Part shown: piece after piece, positions 44,529-54,287 of the stretch
Position numbering within the stretch: position 1 is the stretch's first letter
Layout: every line of letters starts with the position of its first letter
NCBI GenBank assembly: GCA_030604165.1
Contig: JAUVWK010000001.1
Span: 1-61,728 of the forward strand
Origin: Alphaproteobacteria bacterium
Lineage (GTDB): Bacteria > Pseudomonadota > Alphaproteobacteria > UBA828
Direction of reading: 5' to 3'
Length of the DNA stretch: 61,728 bases
The notes under the pieces: model-generated
The model's database searches: none
The model's input: the letters and a program-made list of their open reading frames with translations, nothing else
Told to the model about the DNA's origin: nothing
Position numbers and translations under genes: made by a program

Positions 44529-45703
44529 GCGCGGTGGCGGGCCATTCCAAGGGCGATACGCGGCTCGTTTTTATGGTGGCGGGGGAGGCTTCGGGCGACC
44601 TGATCGGCGCGCGCCTCATGGCCGCGCTCAAACGGCGCACCGGTGGCGCGGTACGCTTCGCCGGCGTCGGCGGCGAGCTCATGATGGCCGAGGGCATCGA
44701 AAGCCTGTTTCCGATTTCCGAATTATCGGTCATGGGCCTGCTCGAGGTCGCGCCTCACGTGCCCCGCTTGCTTCGCCGCATCCGAGAGACCGCGGCCGCG
44801 GCCCGGCGCTTGCGCCCCAATGCGGTCGTGACCATCGATTCGCCGGAATTCAATTTCCGCGTCGCCCAGCGCCTGGTCGGCGCCGGCATGCCGCTCATCC
44901 ATTACGTCGCCCCGACGGTTTGGGCCTATCGTCCCAAGCGGGCCGAGGCGATCGCCAAGTTCCTGGATCATCTCCTGCTCTTGTTTCCCTTCGAGCCGCC
45001 TTTTTTCGAAGCCGTCGATCTGCCCCATACGTTTGTCGGCCACCCGTTGGTCGAGGAAGCGATCGAGGCGGCCGACGGCCAGGCGTTTCGGGCGCGGCAT
45101 AATATTCTGCCGGATACCGCCGTTGTCGCAGTGCTGCCCGGAAGCCGCCACAGCGAGCTCATCCGTCATTTGCCCGTGTTCGAGCGCACTCTCGCGGCCC
45201 TTGGCGCCCGCCGCGCGGGTCTACATTTGTTGATGCCGGTGGTGTCGCCGCTCGTGACGGAGTTGAAATCGGCCGTGGCCAACTGGGGTTTGCCGCTCAC
45301 AGTGGTCGAGGGCAAGGCCGAGAAATACGCGGCCTTCGCGGCCAGCGACGTGGCGCTCGCGGCATCCGGAACCGTCACGCTCGAGCTCGCCTTCGCCGGT
45401 GTGCCCATGGTGGTGGCTTACCGGGCCAACTGGCTGACCGCGGCGCTCGCCCGGCGCCTTCTGCGCGTGCCCCATGTCGCGATGGTGAATATCGTGCTGG
45501 GGCGTGGCGTCGTGCCGGAGTTTTTGCAGGAAAATTGCCGCGCCGACCGGCTGATGCCCGCGCTTGAGCATCTTTTGGCCGATCGGCGGGCGCGGCGGGC
45601 TCAAATCGATGCCTACCAGGAGAGCGCTGCGCGGCTCGGCAGCGGCGGACAGCCGCCGAGCGAGCGCGCCGCCGATACGGTATTGGCGCTGATGAAAGAT
45701 TAG
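44525..45703 (+). CDS. lpxB: lipid-A-disaccharide synthase
   Basis: LpxB joins lipid X and UDP-diacylglucosamine to make the tetra-acyl disaccharide. It is a GT19 glycosyltransferase. Starting at the GTG that overlaps the lpxI stop, the protein has 392 residues. Marks include VFMVAGEASGDLIGARLMAA near residue 17, VTIDSPEFNFRVAQRL near residue 102, YVAPTVWAYRPKRA near residue 130 and the donor-site SGTVTLELAFAGVPMVVAYR near residue 282. Confidence 0.95.
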   Translation: MSAVAGHSKGDTRLVFMVAGEASGDLIGARLMAALKRRTGGAVRFAGVGGELMMAEGIESLFPISELSVMGLLEVAPHVPRLLRRIRETAAAARRLRPNAVVTIDSPEFNFRVAQRLVGAGMPLIHYVAPTVWAYRPKRAEAIAKFLDHLLLLFPFEPPFFEAVDLPHTFVGHPLVEEAIEAADGQAFRARHNILPDTAVVAVLPGSRHSELIRHLPVFERTLAALGARRAGLHLLMPVVSPLVTELKSAVANWGLPLTVVEGKAEKYAAFAASDVALAASGTVTLELAFAGVPMVVAYRANWLTAALARRLLRVPHVAMVNIVLGRGVVPEFLQENCRADRLMPALEHLLADRRARRAQIDAYQESAARLGSGGQPPSERAADTVLALMKD

Positions 45704-45766
45704 GGCATGTTCCCTTTGCCTGGAATTGCTCAGGCTGGTGGAACAAACGATGGGGACCAGGGCACT

Positions 45767-46186
45767 ATGGCGCAAAACACCGACGATGCGGCACCTAGGG
45801 CTCGACTGCTGCACACCATGGTGCGGGTTCGGGATCTGGACCGTTCGCTCGACTTCTATACTCGGTTGTTGGGGATGGACCTTCTGCGCAAGACCGACTT
45901 CTCGGGTGGGCGCTTCACCTTGGCCTTCGTGGGATACGGCGACGAAGACACCGACACGGTGATCGAGCTCACCCATAACTGGGATCAAGAGACGCCTTAC
46001 GAGCTTGGCACCGGTTTCGGCCACTTGGCCATCGGCGTGGCCGACATTTACGGCACTTGCGAACAGCTCGCCGCCGCGGGGGTCTCGATTCCACGTCCGC
46101 CCGGGCCGATGAAGCATGGCACGACGGTGATCGCGTTCGTCGAGGACCCCGACGGCTATAAGATCGAATTGGTCGAGCGGAGCTGA
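45767..46186 (+). CDS. gloA: lactoylglutathione lyase (glyoxalase I)
   Basis: Glyoxalase I turns the methylglyoxal-glutathione adduct into S-lactoylglutathione. The 139-residue protein shows the metal ligands at the expected places: His in LLHTMVRVRDLDRSLDFY, Glu in DTVIELTHNW, His in GFGHLAIGV and Glu near the end in YKIELVE. The start at 45767 gives the usual length; an in-frame ATG at 45707 would add 20 residues and cannot be excluded. It ends against a convergent small gene. Confidence 0.93.
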   Translation: MAQNTDDAAPRARLLHTMVRVRDLDRSLDFYTRLLGMDLLRKTDFSGGRFTLAFVGYGDEDTDTVIELTHNWDQETPYELGTGFGHLAIGVADIYGTCEQLAAAGVSIPRPPGPMKHGTTVIAFVEDPDGYKIELVERS

Positions 46187-46208
46187 TCTGCCAGGCTTCC
46201 GCCAGGCT

Positions 46209-46430
46209 CTATAAGAGCAGGGTCACCGCGATGTAGGCGAAGCTGCCGGCGCCCACCGCCAGAGCGGCCCACGCGACGACGCGCCGCCACGCCGGCGGTC
46301 GATTGTCGTTGGCGGGCCACGCATGCCAAGCGTAGGGCTTGGTGCGCACGGGGCGGGCGGCGCGGCCCGTGCCGGGCCGCGCCGATTCATGGCGGGCACC
46401 GCCTCTGGCCGTGCGCATACCCTTAACCAC
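46209..46430 (-). CDS. small single-pass membrane protein, unknown function
   Basis: I do not recognise a function for this 73-residue protein. It has a basic, proline-rich N-terminal half including WPANDNRPPAWRR, then one hydrophobic helix from about residue 50 to the C-terminus, so it should sit in the inner membrane with the basic part inside. PANDNRPP-like segments occur in other small alphaproteobacterial membrane proteins. A second ATG four codons in is possible. It overlaps the end of gltA by eight bases on the same strand, so it may be translated with it. Confidence 0.6.
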   Translation of the reverse strand: MVKGMRTARGGARHESARPGTGRAARPVRTKPYAWHAWPANDNRPPAWRRVVAWAALAVGAGSFAYIAVTLLL

Positions 46431-47745
46431 GATCGGCCAGGGGGATGAAGGATCGCTCCGCCGCGCCGGTATAAAGCTGGCGCGGGCGGCCGATTTTTTG
46501 CGACGGGTCTTCGATCATCTCGTTCCACTGCGCGACCCAGCCGACGGTCCGAGCCAGCGCAAAGATGACCGTAAACAATTCCGGCGGAATGCCGAGGGCC
46601 TTCAGGATCAGGCCGGAGTAAAAATCCACGTTGGGATAGAGTTTGCGTTCGATGAAATATTCGTCGTTGAGGGCAATCTTCTCGAGTTCCACGGCGATCT
46701 TCAGCTTGTCGTCGTCGATGCCAAAATCGTCCAGCACCTCGCTGCAGGTCTCACGCAACACCGTGGCGCGTGGATCGTAGTTTTTGTAGACGCGATGGCC
46801 GAAGCCCATCAACCGGAAGGGGTCGTTCTTGTCCTTTGCCCGCGCAATGTATTCAGGGATCTGTTCGACCGTCGGGATTTCTTCGAGCATGCGAACCACC
46901 GCCTCGTTGGCGCCGCCATGGGCGGGGCCCCAAAGCGTGGCGATTCCGGCGGCGATGCAGGCGTAGGGGTTGGCGCCCGACGAGCCGGCCAGGCGCACCG
47001 TCGAGGTCGAGGCGTTTTGTTCATGGTCGGCGTGAAGAATCAGAATTCGGTCCATGGCACGAGCCTGGACCGGGTTGATCTTGTATTCCTCGCACGGCAC
47101 CGCGAACAGCATGTGCAAAAAATTCTCGGTGTAGGTCAGGTCGTTGCGCGGATACACGAACGGCTGACCGACGGCATATTTGTACGCCATCGCCGCGATG
47201 GTGGGCATTTTTGCGATCAGGCGATGGGAGGCGATCATGCGATGGGTGCTGTCCCCGATATCCGTCGCATCGTGATAGAACGCGGCCAAGGCACCGACCA
47301 CGCCGATCATCACCGCCATCGGGTGCGCGTCGCGCCGGAACCCCCGATACAGATAGTTGATCTGTTCGTGCACCATCGTGTGCCTGGTGATGGTGTCGAC
47401 GAAGTCCTTAGCCTCCGTCTCGTTCGGTAGCTCGCCACGGAGCAGCAGATAGGCCACTTCCAAGAAATCGCTCTGCTCGGCCAACTCGCCGATCGGATAG
47501 CCACGATGCAGCAAAATGCCCTTTTCGCCATCGATGAAGGTGATCTTGGATTCGCATGCACCGGTCGAGGTGTAGCCCGGGTCGTAGGTGAAATAACCGG
47601 AGCCGCTATACAGCGCACGTATGTCGACTACCGACGGGCCCAAGGTACCGGACAATACCGGCAGCTCCAGCGCTTGACCCGACGAGGGATCTGTCAGTGT
47701 CACCGATCCGCTGGATTTCGAGGCCTGCTGTGATTTGGCGGACAT
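46423..47745 (-). CDS. gltA: citrate synthase
   Basis: GltA condenses acetyl-CoA with oxaloacetate to enter the TCA cycle. From the ATG at 47745 (AGGA eight bases upstream) the protein has 440 residues. Catalytic residues are visible: the His in LILHADHEQNASTSTVRLAG, the His in MGFGHRVYKNYDPRA and the Asp in NVDFYSGLILKALGIP. It is the hexameric, NADH-regulated type by length. A longer frame begins 12 codons earlier but has no ribosome site. Confidence 0.97.
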   Translation of the reverse strand: MSAKSQQASKSSGSVTLTDPSSGQALELPVLSGTLGPSVVDIRALYSGSGYFTYDPGYTSTGACESKITFIDGEKGILLHRGYPIGELAEQSDFLEVAYLLLRGELPNETEAKDFVDTITRHTMVHEQINYLYRGFRRDAHPMAVMIGVVGALAAFYHDATDIGDSTHRMIASHRLIAKMPTIAAMAYKYAVGQPFVYPRNDLTYTENFLHMLFAVPCEEYKINPVQARAMDRILILHADHEQNASTSTVRLAGSSGANPYACIAAGIATLWGPAHGGANEAVVRMLEEIPTVEQIPEYIARAKDKNDPFRLMGFGHRVYKNYDPRATVLRETCSEVLDDFGIDDDKLKIAVELEKIALNDEYFIERKLYPNVDFYSGLILKALGIPPELFTVIFALARTVGWVAQWNEMIEDPSQKIGRPRQLYTGAAERSFIPLADRG

Positions 47746-47927
47746 CGCTGATTTCCTAATGATATCGGACCTCGAAGCCACCCGGAGGGCCTAGCCGTTG
47801 GCCCCGGGGAATAGGTCTTCGGGATACCGGTGAATGTCCCATGGCGGGGCATTTTCCGCGCCCTTTGGACGGACGCGTTCGCGCCTCTACATGATAATTC
47901 CGGAGCCCATTTTTTTCAATTCGCACC

Positions 47928-49343
47928 TCACTCGGTCGTACCGACGTTTAGGGCGTCGTCGATCCGCGCCAGACACTCCGTCCGGCCCAACGCGTCCAAA
48001 ACGTCGAATATCCCTGGCGATACGGTGGAGCCGGTCAATGCGGCGCGAAGCGGCTGCGCGATTTTGCCGAGCTTCAACCCCACTTGCTCGGAAAACCGCC
48101 GGATCGCGTCTTCCAGCGACGACGCCTTCCAGTCCTCGAGGGCGTCCAATTCCGCTCGCAAGCGCGCCAGCATCTCGTGGGCCTCCGGGGTCAGCAAGCG
48201 GGCCGCCTTATCGCTCATAACAAGAGGGCGTGTTTGAAATAAAAACTCAGCGTTTTCAATGATTTCTAGTAATGTTTTCGCGCGTAACTTTAATCCTGGC
48301 ATGGCCCGACCGAGGCGCGCGAGGTCCGCTTCGTCAAGGTGCCGTCCGCCCTGTTCGGCGAGGACAGGCGCGATACCTTCCAGCAGCCGTTCGTCGGTCG
48401 CCTCGCGCATGTAGTGGCTATTCAGGCTCAGCAGCTTTTCCGGGTCGAACCGGGCCGGTGCGCGGCCGATCGTATCCAGCTCGAACCACTCGATCGCTTG
48501 CGCCGTGCTAATGATCTCGTCGTCGCCGTGACTCCAGCCTAGGCGCAAAAGATAGTTGCGCATCGCTTCGGGCAGGACGCCCATGGCCCGATAGGCACCG
48601 AGTGCGACGGCGCCGTGACGCTTGGAAAGCTTGGCCCCGTCCGCGCCGTGGATCAGCGGAATATGCGCATACACCGGCGGCGTCCAGCCGCAGGCCCGAA
48701 ACAGCTGGACTTGCCGAAACGCGTTCGTCAGGTGGTCGTCGCCCCGGATCGCGTGTGTGATGCCCATATCGTGGTCATCGACAACGACGGCCAGCATATA
48801 GGTCGGGCTTCCGTCCGCACGCAGCAGCACCATGTCGTCGAGCTGCTCGTTGGCCGTGCGTACCGCGCCCTGAACCCGGTCGTCGATCGTCGTTTCCCCG
48901 GCCTGCGGCGCCTTGAAACGGATTACCGGTTTGGCGCCGGGCGGCGCTTCGCTCGGGTCGCGGTCGCGCCAACGCCCGTCATAGCGCGTCGGCTTGCCGG
49001 CCGCGCGCGCGGCCTCGCGCATAGCGGTCAGCTCCTCGGGCGTGCAATAGCATTGATATGCTTTGCCTTCCGCGAGCAGCGCGCGCACGATCTCGGTGTG
49101 ACGTTCGGCGCGGGTGTATTGGCGCACGGGCGCATCGTCCCATTCGAGGCCGAGCCAAGTCAGCCCGTCGAGGATGGCTTGCACGGCTTCTTCCGTGGAG
49201 CGTGCGCGGTCCGTGTCTTCGATGCGCAGGCGGAGCGTGCCGCCGTGATGGCGGGCGTAAAGCCAATTGAACAACGCCGTTCGCGCGCCGCCGATATGGA
49301 GAAAACCGGTCGGCGAGGGAGCGAACCGAGTGATAACCGTCAT
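47928..49343 (-). CDS. gltX: glutamyl-tRNA synthetase
   Basis: GltX charges tRNA-Glu and, in organisms with GatCAB, often tRNA-Gln too. The 471-residue class I enzyme has the HIGH-type motif in RFAPSPTGFLHIGGARTALF near residue 5, the KMSKS-type motif as KLSKRHGA near residue 240, and a helical anticodon-binding half. Alphaproteobacteria often carry two copies with different tRNA preference; this is one of them, and the preference cannot be read from the sequence. comEC is divergent from it. Confidence 0.95.
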   Translation of the reverse strand: MTVITRFAPSPTGFLHIGGARTALFNWLYARHHGGTLRLRIEDTDRARSTEEAVQAILDGLTWLGLEWDDAPVRQYTRAERHTEIVRALLAEGKAYQCYCTPEELTAMREAARAAGKPTRYDGRWRDRDPSEAPPGAKPVIRFKAPQAGETTIDDRVQGAVRTANEQLDDMVLLRADGSPTYMLAVVVDDHDMGITHAIRGDDHLTNAFRQVQLFRACGWTPPVYAHIPLIHGADGAKLSKRHGAVALGAYRAMGVLPEAMRNYLLRLGWSHGDDEIISTAQAIEWFELDTIGRAPARFDPEKLLSLNSHYMREATDERLLEGIAPVLAEQGGRHLDEADLARLGRAMPGLKLRAKTLLEIIENAEFLFQTRPLVMSDKAARLLTPEAHEMLARLRAELDALEDWKASSLEDAIRRFSEQVGLKLGKIAQPLRAALTGSTVSPGIFDVLDALGRTECLARIDDALNVGTTE

Positions 49344-49485
49344 GCTGCCTCGGGCGCGATGCGAGAGATACAGTTCTACCGAGAAACGGATCGTGGGGAT
49401 TTAGCACATCCCCGGGCGGTATGGGAATGCGCGTGGCTTCTGGCTCTTCGCTCGCCGCTGTCCGGGCCCTCCCGGGGAGGTCCCG

Positions 49486-51684
49486 GTGGCGTTGACGCAC
49501 CGCTTCGGTGCGCGGCCGTTGTGGTACGCCTTGCGTGCTGCGCCGGCGACGGCCCCGGCGATGGTCAAAGCCTCTCTGATGGCCGAGCGGGACCGCTGGT
49601 TCCTCTGGGTGCCGGTCGGCCTCGGCCTCGGCATCGCGGTTTACTTTCTGCTGCTTGGCGAGCCGCCGCTTTGGCTTGGCCCCGCTTGGACCGGCGGCTT
49701 GGCGCTGTTGGCAGTGGCGCTGCGCCGCCGACCCTTGGCGGTGGTGCTGGCCGCGGCGCTTGCGGTGATCGGCTTGGGCTTTTGCGCCGGCCAGGTGAGA
49801 ACGGCGCTGGTCGATGCGCCGCTGCTGCAACAGGAAATCGGTCCGACGAGCGTCTACGGCCGCGTCGTGGCGCTCGGCGCGGGCGAGGGCCGGCAACGCT
49901 TCGTCCTGGAGGAAGTCCGCATCGACGGCCTGGCGCCGGCGGCGACGCCGAGGCGCGTGCGCATCACCGCCAACGTTCCGCCGCCATCCGAGTTTGGCGA
50001 CCGCGTCGGGCCGGGCGATTGGGTGCGGCTGCGCGCTGTTTTGCGGCCGCCGCCGGCGCCCGTGGCCCCGGGCGCCTGGGACTTCGCCCGACAGGCCTAT
50101 TTCGCGCGACTGGGCGCGGTCGGATTCGCGTTCGGCGGGGCGACGCTTGCCGAGCCGCCGGCGAAAGCGACTCGCGGCGGCTTTTCCGTTTGGCTAACCA
50201 AGCTCCGTCATACCGTCGCGGGGCGCGTGTTGGCTGCTCTCGATGGCGGTGCTAACAGCGGTATCGCCGCCGCGCTTTTGACTGGCGACCGCAGCGCCAT
50301 ACCGAACGACGTCTTGGTGGCCATGCGAAATGCGGGATTGGCGCATTTGTTGGCCATATCCGGTCTCCACATGGGCCTCGTCGCCGGCATTATTTTCATC
50401 GTGGTGCGCGCTTGCCTCGCCTTGTGCGAGCCCTTGGCGTTGCGCTTCGCGGTGAAGAAGTGGGCCGCCGTCGCCGCACTGGTCGGGGCGTTCGGTTATT
50501 TGCTGATCTCGGGCGCGAGCGTGCCGACGCAACGGGCCTTTCTCATGACCGGGCTGGTCTTGCTGGCCGTGCTGCTCGACCGCACCAGCCTTTCGATGCG
50601 GTTGATCGCCTGGGCTGCCATCGCGCTCCTCTTGATCGCGCCGGAGAGCATGCTTGGCCCGAGCTTTCAAATGTCGTTTGCGGCGGTCGCCGCGCTGATC
50701 GCCACATACGAATATTTGCGCCGCCCCATGGCCCGATGGGCGAGCGGCATGCCGTTCTGGACCCGGCCGCTGGTCTATCTCGCGGGCGTCGCGCTGACCT
50801 CGCTGGTGGCGGGCCTGGCGACCGCGCCCTTCGCGGTCTATCACTTCAATCGGTTCGCCGATTATGGGCTGGTGGCCAACCTGATGGCGGTGCCGATGAC
50901 GGGGCTGTGGATCATGCCGTGGGGGCTGTTAGCGCTGCTCCTGATGCCCGTGGGTTTGGAGGGGCTTGCCCTCGCACCGATGGGGTGGGGGCTCGACGCG
51001 GTCGCTTGGAGCGCGCGCACGGTCGCCGCGTGGCCCGGCGCGGTGACCTTGACCCCGGCCATGCCTTCCCTCGCGCTCGTGGCGATATCGCTCGGCGGGT
51101 TGTGGCGTTGTCTGTGGCGCCGGCGTTGGCGCTTCTTCGGGCTGGCGGGATTTGCCGCGGGTTTCCTCGTCATGGCGCTCGAACCCGCACCCGACATTCT
51201 GGTCGATGCCGACGGCAAACTGATGGCCATGCGCGCCGAAGACGGGGCCCTTTGGCTGTCGTCGCGCAAGCGCGCCCGCTATGCCGGCGAAACTTGGCTG
51301 CGCCGCGCCGGCCAGAGCGAGGCCGAGCTCTGGCCTTGGCGTGAAGGCGAAGTGGTCGGGCGCGACGGCGAAGCGCCCACGGCCATCCAATGCGATTCGC
51401 TCGGCTGCGTCGCTCGGATCGACGGTCAAATAGTGGCGTTCGTGCAAGATGCGCGGGCGCTCGACGACGACTGCGCCAGCGCCGATGTCGTCGTGAGCCT
51501 GGTGCCGGTGCGCGGCCCTTGCCCATCGGCACACACCGTCATCGACCGCTTCGATCTCTGGCGCGAGGGGGCCCACGCGGTGTGGCTCGAGGCCGGAAGC
51601 GCGCGCGTCGACAGCGTTGCCGGCAGCCGCGGCCAGCGCCCCTGGGCGCGCGTCCGCGCGCGGACAAAAGATCGACAAAAATGA
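49486..51684 (+). CDS. comEC: ComEC/Rec2 family DNA uptake channel protein
   Basis: ComEC forms the inner-membrane channel for single-stranded DNA in natural transformation. The 732-residue protein has N-terminal membrane helices (about residues 40-110), an OB-fold-like soluble part with VYGRVVALG near residue 122, and a competence domain with LLAISGLHMGLVAGI near residue 288 and GASVPTQRAFLMTG near residue 345. The C-terminal soluble part lacks an HxHxDH metallo-hydrolase motif, as is usual in alphaproteobacteria. The GTG start follows GGGGAGG. Presence does not prove competence. Confidence 0.88.
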   Translation: MALTHRFGARPLWYALRAAPATAPAMVKASLMAERDRWFLWVPVGLGLGIAVYFLLLGEPPLWLGPAWTGGLALLAVALRRRPLAVVLAAALAVIGLGFCAGQVRTALVDAPLLQQEIGPTSVYGRVVALGAGEGRQRFVLEEVRIDGLAPAATPRRVRITANVPPPSEFGDRVGPGDWVRLRAVLRPPPAPVAPGAWDFARQAYFARLGAVGFAFGGATLAEPPAKATRGGFSVWLTKLRHTVAGRVLAALDGGANSGIAAALLTGDRSAIPNDVLVAMRNAGLAHLLAISGLHMGLVAGIIFIVVRACLALCEPLALRFAVKKWAAVAALVGAFGYLLISGASVPTQRAFLMTGLVLLAVLLDRTSLSMRLIAWAAIALLLIAPESMLGPSFQMSFAAVAALIATYEYLRRPMARWASGMPFWTRPLVYLAGVALTSLVAGLATAPFAVYHFNRFADYGLVANLMAVPMTGLWIMPWGLLALLLMPVGLEGLALAPMGWGLDAVAWSARTVAAWPGAVTLTPAMPSLALVAISLGGLWRCLWRRRWRFFGLAGFAAGFLVMALEPAPDILVDADGKLMAMRAEDGALWLSSRKRARYAGETWLRRAGQSEAELWPWREGEVVGRDGEAPTAIQCDSLGCVARIDGQIVAFVQDARALDDDCASADVVVSLVPVRGPCPSAHTVIDRFDLWREGAHAVWLEAGSARVDSVAGSRGQRPWARVRARTKDRQK

Positions 51685-51719
51685 ATGGTGCTGGGCCGCG
51701 TTTGCGGCCTGGCCGGTGC

Positions 51720-52439
51720 CTAGTATTTGCGCAGGAGCGCGACTAGCCGACCCTGTACTCGAACCCGGCTGGGTCCGAAAATGCGGGTTTCGTAGGCCAT
51801 GTTGGCGGGCTCGAGCGCGATCGACTCGCCTTTGCGGCGCAGCCGCTTCAAGGTCACTTCGTTGTCGTCCACGAGGGCCACCACGATGGTGCCGTTTTCG
51901 GCCGTATCGCAGCGCTCGACGATCGCGATGTCGCCGCCGAAGATGCCCGCATCGACCATGGAATCGCCTTCGACCTCGAGCGCATAGTGCTCGCCGGAGC
52001 CGAGCATACTGCTCGGAACGTCGATCATATTGGTGTCGTCGCGCGTGGCCTCGATCGGGGTGCCCGCAGCGATGCGACCGTACAGCGGAAGCGAGACCCC
52101 CGCGGCTCCGGAGAGATCGTGCGTGTGCTCTCGCTCGTGCCGGAAATCGCCTTCGATCACGCTGGGCTCGAAGCGACCCGCCGCATCGCCGCGCTGCGTC
52201 GCGCTGCCCGCCGCACCGCCATGGGAGGCCGGCAGCTTGACGACCTCGAGCGCGCGTGCCCGGTGCGGCAGGCGGCGCAAAAAGCCGCGTTCTTCCAGCG
52301 CCGTGACCAAACGATGAATGCCGGATTTGGATTTGAGGTTGACCGCCTCTTTCATCTCCTCGAACGAGGGGGCGGTGCCGTGCTTTTTCAGGTGGGTGTC
52401 GACAAAGAGGAGAAGCTCAAGCTGTTTTCTTGTAAGCAC
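51720..52439 (-). CDS. lexA: LexA repressor
   Basis: LexA represses the SOS regulon and cleaves itself when RecA is activated. From the GTG at 52439 (AAGGA upstream) the protein has 239 residues. The winged-helix DNA-binding part begins LTRKQLELLLFVD and the recognition region includes SKSGIHRLVTALEERG. The Ala-Gly cleavage site is in GRIAAGTPIEA near residue 136. The catalytic Ser is in VEGDSMVDAGIF and the Lys in VTLKRLR. It converges with comEC, and its own operator lies upstream. Confidence 0.96.
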   Translation of the reverse strand: MLTRKQLELLLFVDTHLKKHGTAPSFEEMKEAVNLKSKSGIHRLVTALEERGFLRRLPHRARALEVVKLPASHGGAAGSATQRGDAAGRFEPSVIEGDFRHEREHTHDLSGAAGVSLPLYGRIAAGTPIEATRDDTNMIDVPSSMLGSGEHYALEVEGDSMVDAGIFGGDIAIVERCDTAENGTIVVALVDDNEVTLKRLRRKGESIALEPANMAYETRIFGPSRVRVQGRLVALLRKY

Positions 52440-52485
52440 CTCAATATCCTTCGACTTTCGAACAAAATAGCAACTTATCGCGTTT

Positions 52486-52500
52486 GTTCTAGTTTGGTTC
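52486..52500. promoter_or_regulatory. LexA (SOS) box, GTTC-N7-GTTC
   Basis: GTTC at 52486-52489 and GTTC at 52497-52500 are separated by exactly seven bases, the alphaproteobacterial LexA operator form. It is 46 bases upstream of the lexA start codon and supports autoregulation. A weaker GAAC-N7-CAAC match follows at 52460-52474. Confidence 0.85.
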
Positions 52501-52553
52501 CGGCTCCATGTCAAGCGTTTCGTCGACGGTTTGGGCCGATCTCACAGCCGATA

Positions 52554-53768
52554 TCACAGTCGATATCGGCCCACGTCGAGCGGCAGCACTTCGACCGTCC
52601 CGCCGGCGGGGATGGCCGGGGCATGGGGTGGGCGCACGATCAGGCAATCGGCCCCCGCCAGCATCGAGAGCATCGAGCTGTCTTGCTTGCTATAGGGGCT
52701 GGCGGTGAGGGCGCCATCCGGCGCCAGCGCGAGCGTCGCCCGCTGGTAATCCTGGCGTTCGTCGTTGGCGCCGAGCTCACGTTCCGTGCGGGCGACGAGC
52801 GGCGGGGCGTCGGCCTCGGTGGCGCCCAACATCGCGTCCATTGCCGGGCGCAGGAAGACCAGGGCACAAACCAGCGAGGAGACCGGGTTGCCCGGCAGAC
52901 CCAGTAAACTTGTCTCGCCGAAGCGCCCGAACATCAGCGGCTTGCCCGGTCGCATGGCGATCTTCCAGAAATCGAGTTCGAGGCCGACCTCGCCGAGCAC
53001 GCTTTGGATCAGGTCGTGTTCCCCGACCGACGCGCCGCCCGTGGTGACGAGAAGGTCGGCGCCGCGCGCGCTCTCGGCCATGGCGCGCAGGGCATCGCGG
53101 TCGTCCGGCGCGATGCCGAGGTTGAGCGGCTCGCCGCCGTAGCTCTGCACGGCCGCCGCCAGAGCCAGGGAGTTGGAGCTGACGATCTGATTGGCGCCCA
53201 CGGGGTCTCCCGGCATGACGATTTCATCGCCCGTGGCGAGGATCGCGATACGCGGCCGGCGCCGCACCCTGAGCCAGGGCAGGTTCATGGCCGCGGCGAA
53301 GCCGATGGCGCGCGGGGTCATCCGCCGGCCCGCCACCAGCCCCACGTCACCGGCCTTGAAGTCGAGCCCGGCGGGGCGCACAAAGCGGCCGCTGGCGGCG
53401 CTTTCCTTGATCGTGATGCGTTCGCCGTCGGCCTCGACGTTCTCCTGCATCACGATTGCGTCGGCGCCGTCTGGGACCGGTCCGCCAGTGAAAATGCGTA
53501 CCGTCTGGCCGGCAGCCACCGTCCCGGCAAAGCGCTCGCCCGCCGGCGCGCTGCCGATCAGGCGCAGCGTGACCGGGGGCTCGGCGACGTCCGTCGCGCG
53601 CACCGCATAGCCGTCCATCGCCGAGACATCCACCGGCGGCTGGGTGACCCGGGCGCGAAGGTCTTCGGCCAGGACGCGGTTGAAGGCTTCGGCGATACTC
53701 ACCGTTTCCGCCGGCAGCGGCGCGAAGGCGGCGGTAATGCGGGCGACGGCTTCTGCGACGGGTATCAT
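52554..53768 (-). CDS. moeA: molybdopterin molybdenumtransferase
   Basis: MoeA inserts molybdate into adenylylated molybdopterin to finish the molybdenum cofactor. The 404-residue protein has the expected N-terminal domain I with PVDVSAMDGYAVRA near residue 45, the GGASVGEHDLIQSVLGEVG loop of the MogA-like domain near residue 245 and FGETSLLGLPGNPVSSLV near residue 285. It is the third member of trpC-moaC-moeA on this strand, a usual alphaproteobacterial arrangement. Confidence 0.95.
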   Translation of the reverse strand: MIPVAEAVARITAAFAPLPAETVSIAEAFNRVLAEDLRARVTQPPVDVSAMDGYAVRATDVAEPPVTLRLIGSAPAGERFAGTVAAGQTVRIFTGGPVPDGADAIVMQENVEADGERITIKESAASGRFVRPAGLDFKAGDVGLVAGRRMTPRAIGFAAAMNLPWLRVRRRPRIAILATGDEIVMPGDPVGANQIVSSNSLALAAAVQSYGGEPLNLGIAPDDRDALRAMAESARGADLLVTTGGASVGEHDLIQSVLGEVGLELDFWKIAMRPGKPLMFGRFGETSLLGLPGNPVSSLVCALVFLRPAMDAMLGATEADAPPLVARTERELGANDERQDYQRATLALAPDGALTASPYSKQDSSMLSMLAGADCLIVRPPHAPAIPAGGTVEVLPLDVGRYRL

Positions 53769-53808
53769 GATCGGTCCTGGTTTTCTTGCGGCTTCGGGAT
53801 TCTATCCA

Positions 53809-54285
53809 CTAGGCGGCGGTGAAGCTGCCGGATTTGCCACCCGCCTTGTGCGTGAGGCGAAGGTCGGTGATCCGCATGCCGCGGTCCACCGCCTTGCACA
53901 TGTCGTAAACCGTAAGCGCGGCGACGCTGGCGCCGGTCAGGGCTTCCATCTCGACCCCGGTACGCGCCGTGATCTTGCAGGTCACGCTGATGTCTACGGC
54001 GTTGCGCGCCGGGTCGCAGGCGAGATCCACATGCACCGCATTGAGGGCGAGCGGATGGCACAACGGAATCAAGTCGGCGGTGCGTTTTGCCGCCATGATC
54101 CCGGCCAGCCGCGCGACCTGGAGCACGTCGCCCTTTTTCATCTCGCCGGCCATGATTCGCCGCAAGGTATCCGGCTCCATGAGGACGCTGGCTTGGGCCG
54201 TGGCGGTGCGCTCCGTGACGTCCTTGTCCGAGACGTCGACCATGAGCGCCTTGCCCTCTTTATCGAAATGGGTGAGGTCTGACAT
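53809..54285 (-). CDS. moaC: cyclic pyranopterin monophosphate synthase
   Basis: MoaC converts the MoaA product to cyclic pyranopterin monophosphate. The 158-residue protein has the catalytic-site elements LIPLCHPLALNAVHVDL near residue 69, VEMEALTGASVAALTVYDMCKAVDRGM near residue 110 and the C-terminal KAGGKSGSF. The start is the ATG two bases after the trpC stop. A longer upstream frame overlaps trpC and is not used. Confidence 0.96.
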   Translation of the reverse strand: MSDLTHFDKEGKALMVDVSDKDVTERTATAQASVLMEPDTLRRIMAGEMKKGDVLQVARLAGIMAAKRTADLIPLCHPLALNAVHVDLACDPARNAVDISVTCKITARTGVEMEALTGASVAALTVYDMCKAVDRGMRITDLRLTHKAGGKSGSFTAA

Positions 54286-54287
54286 GC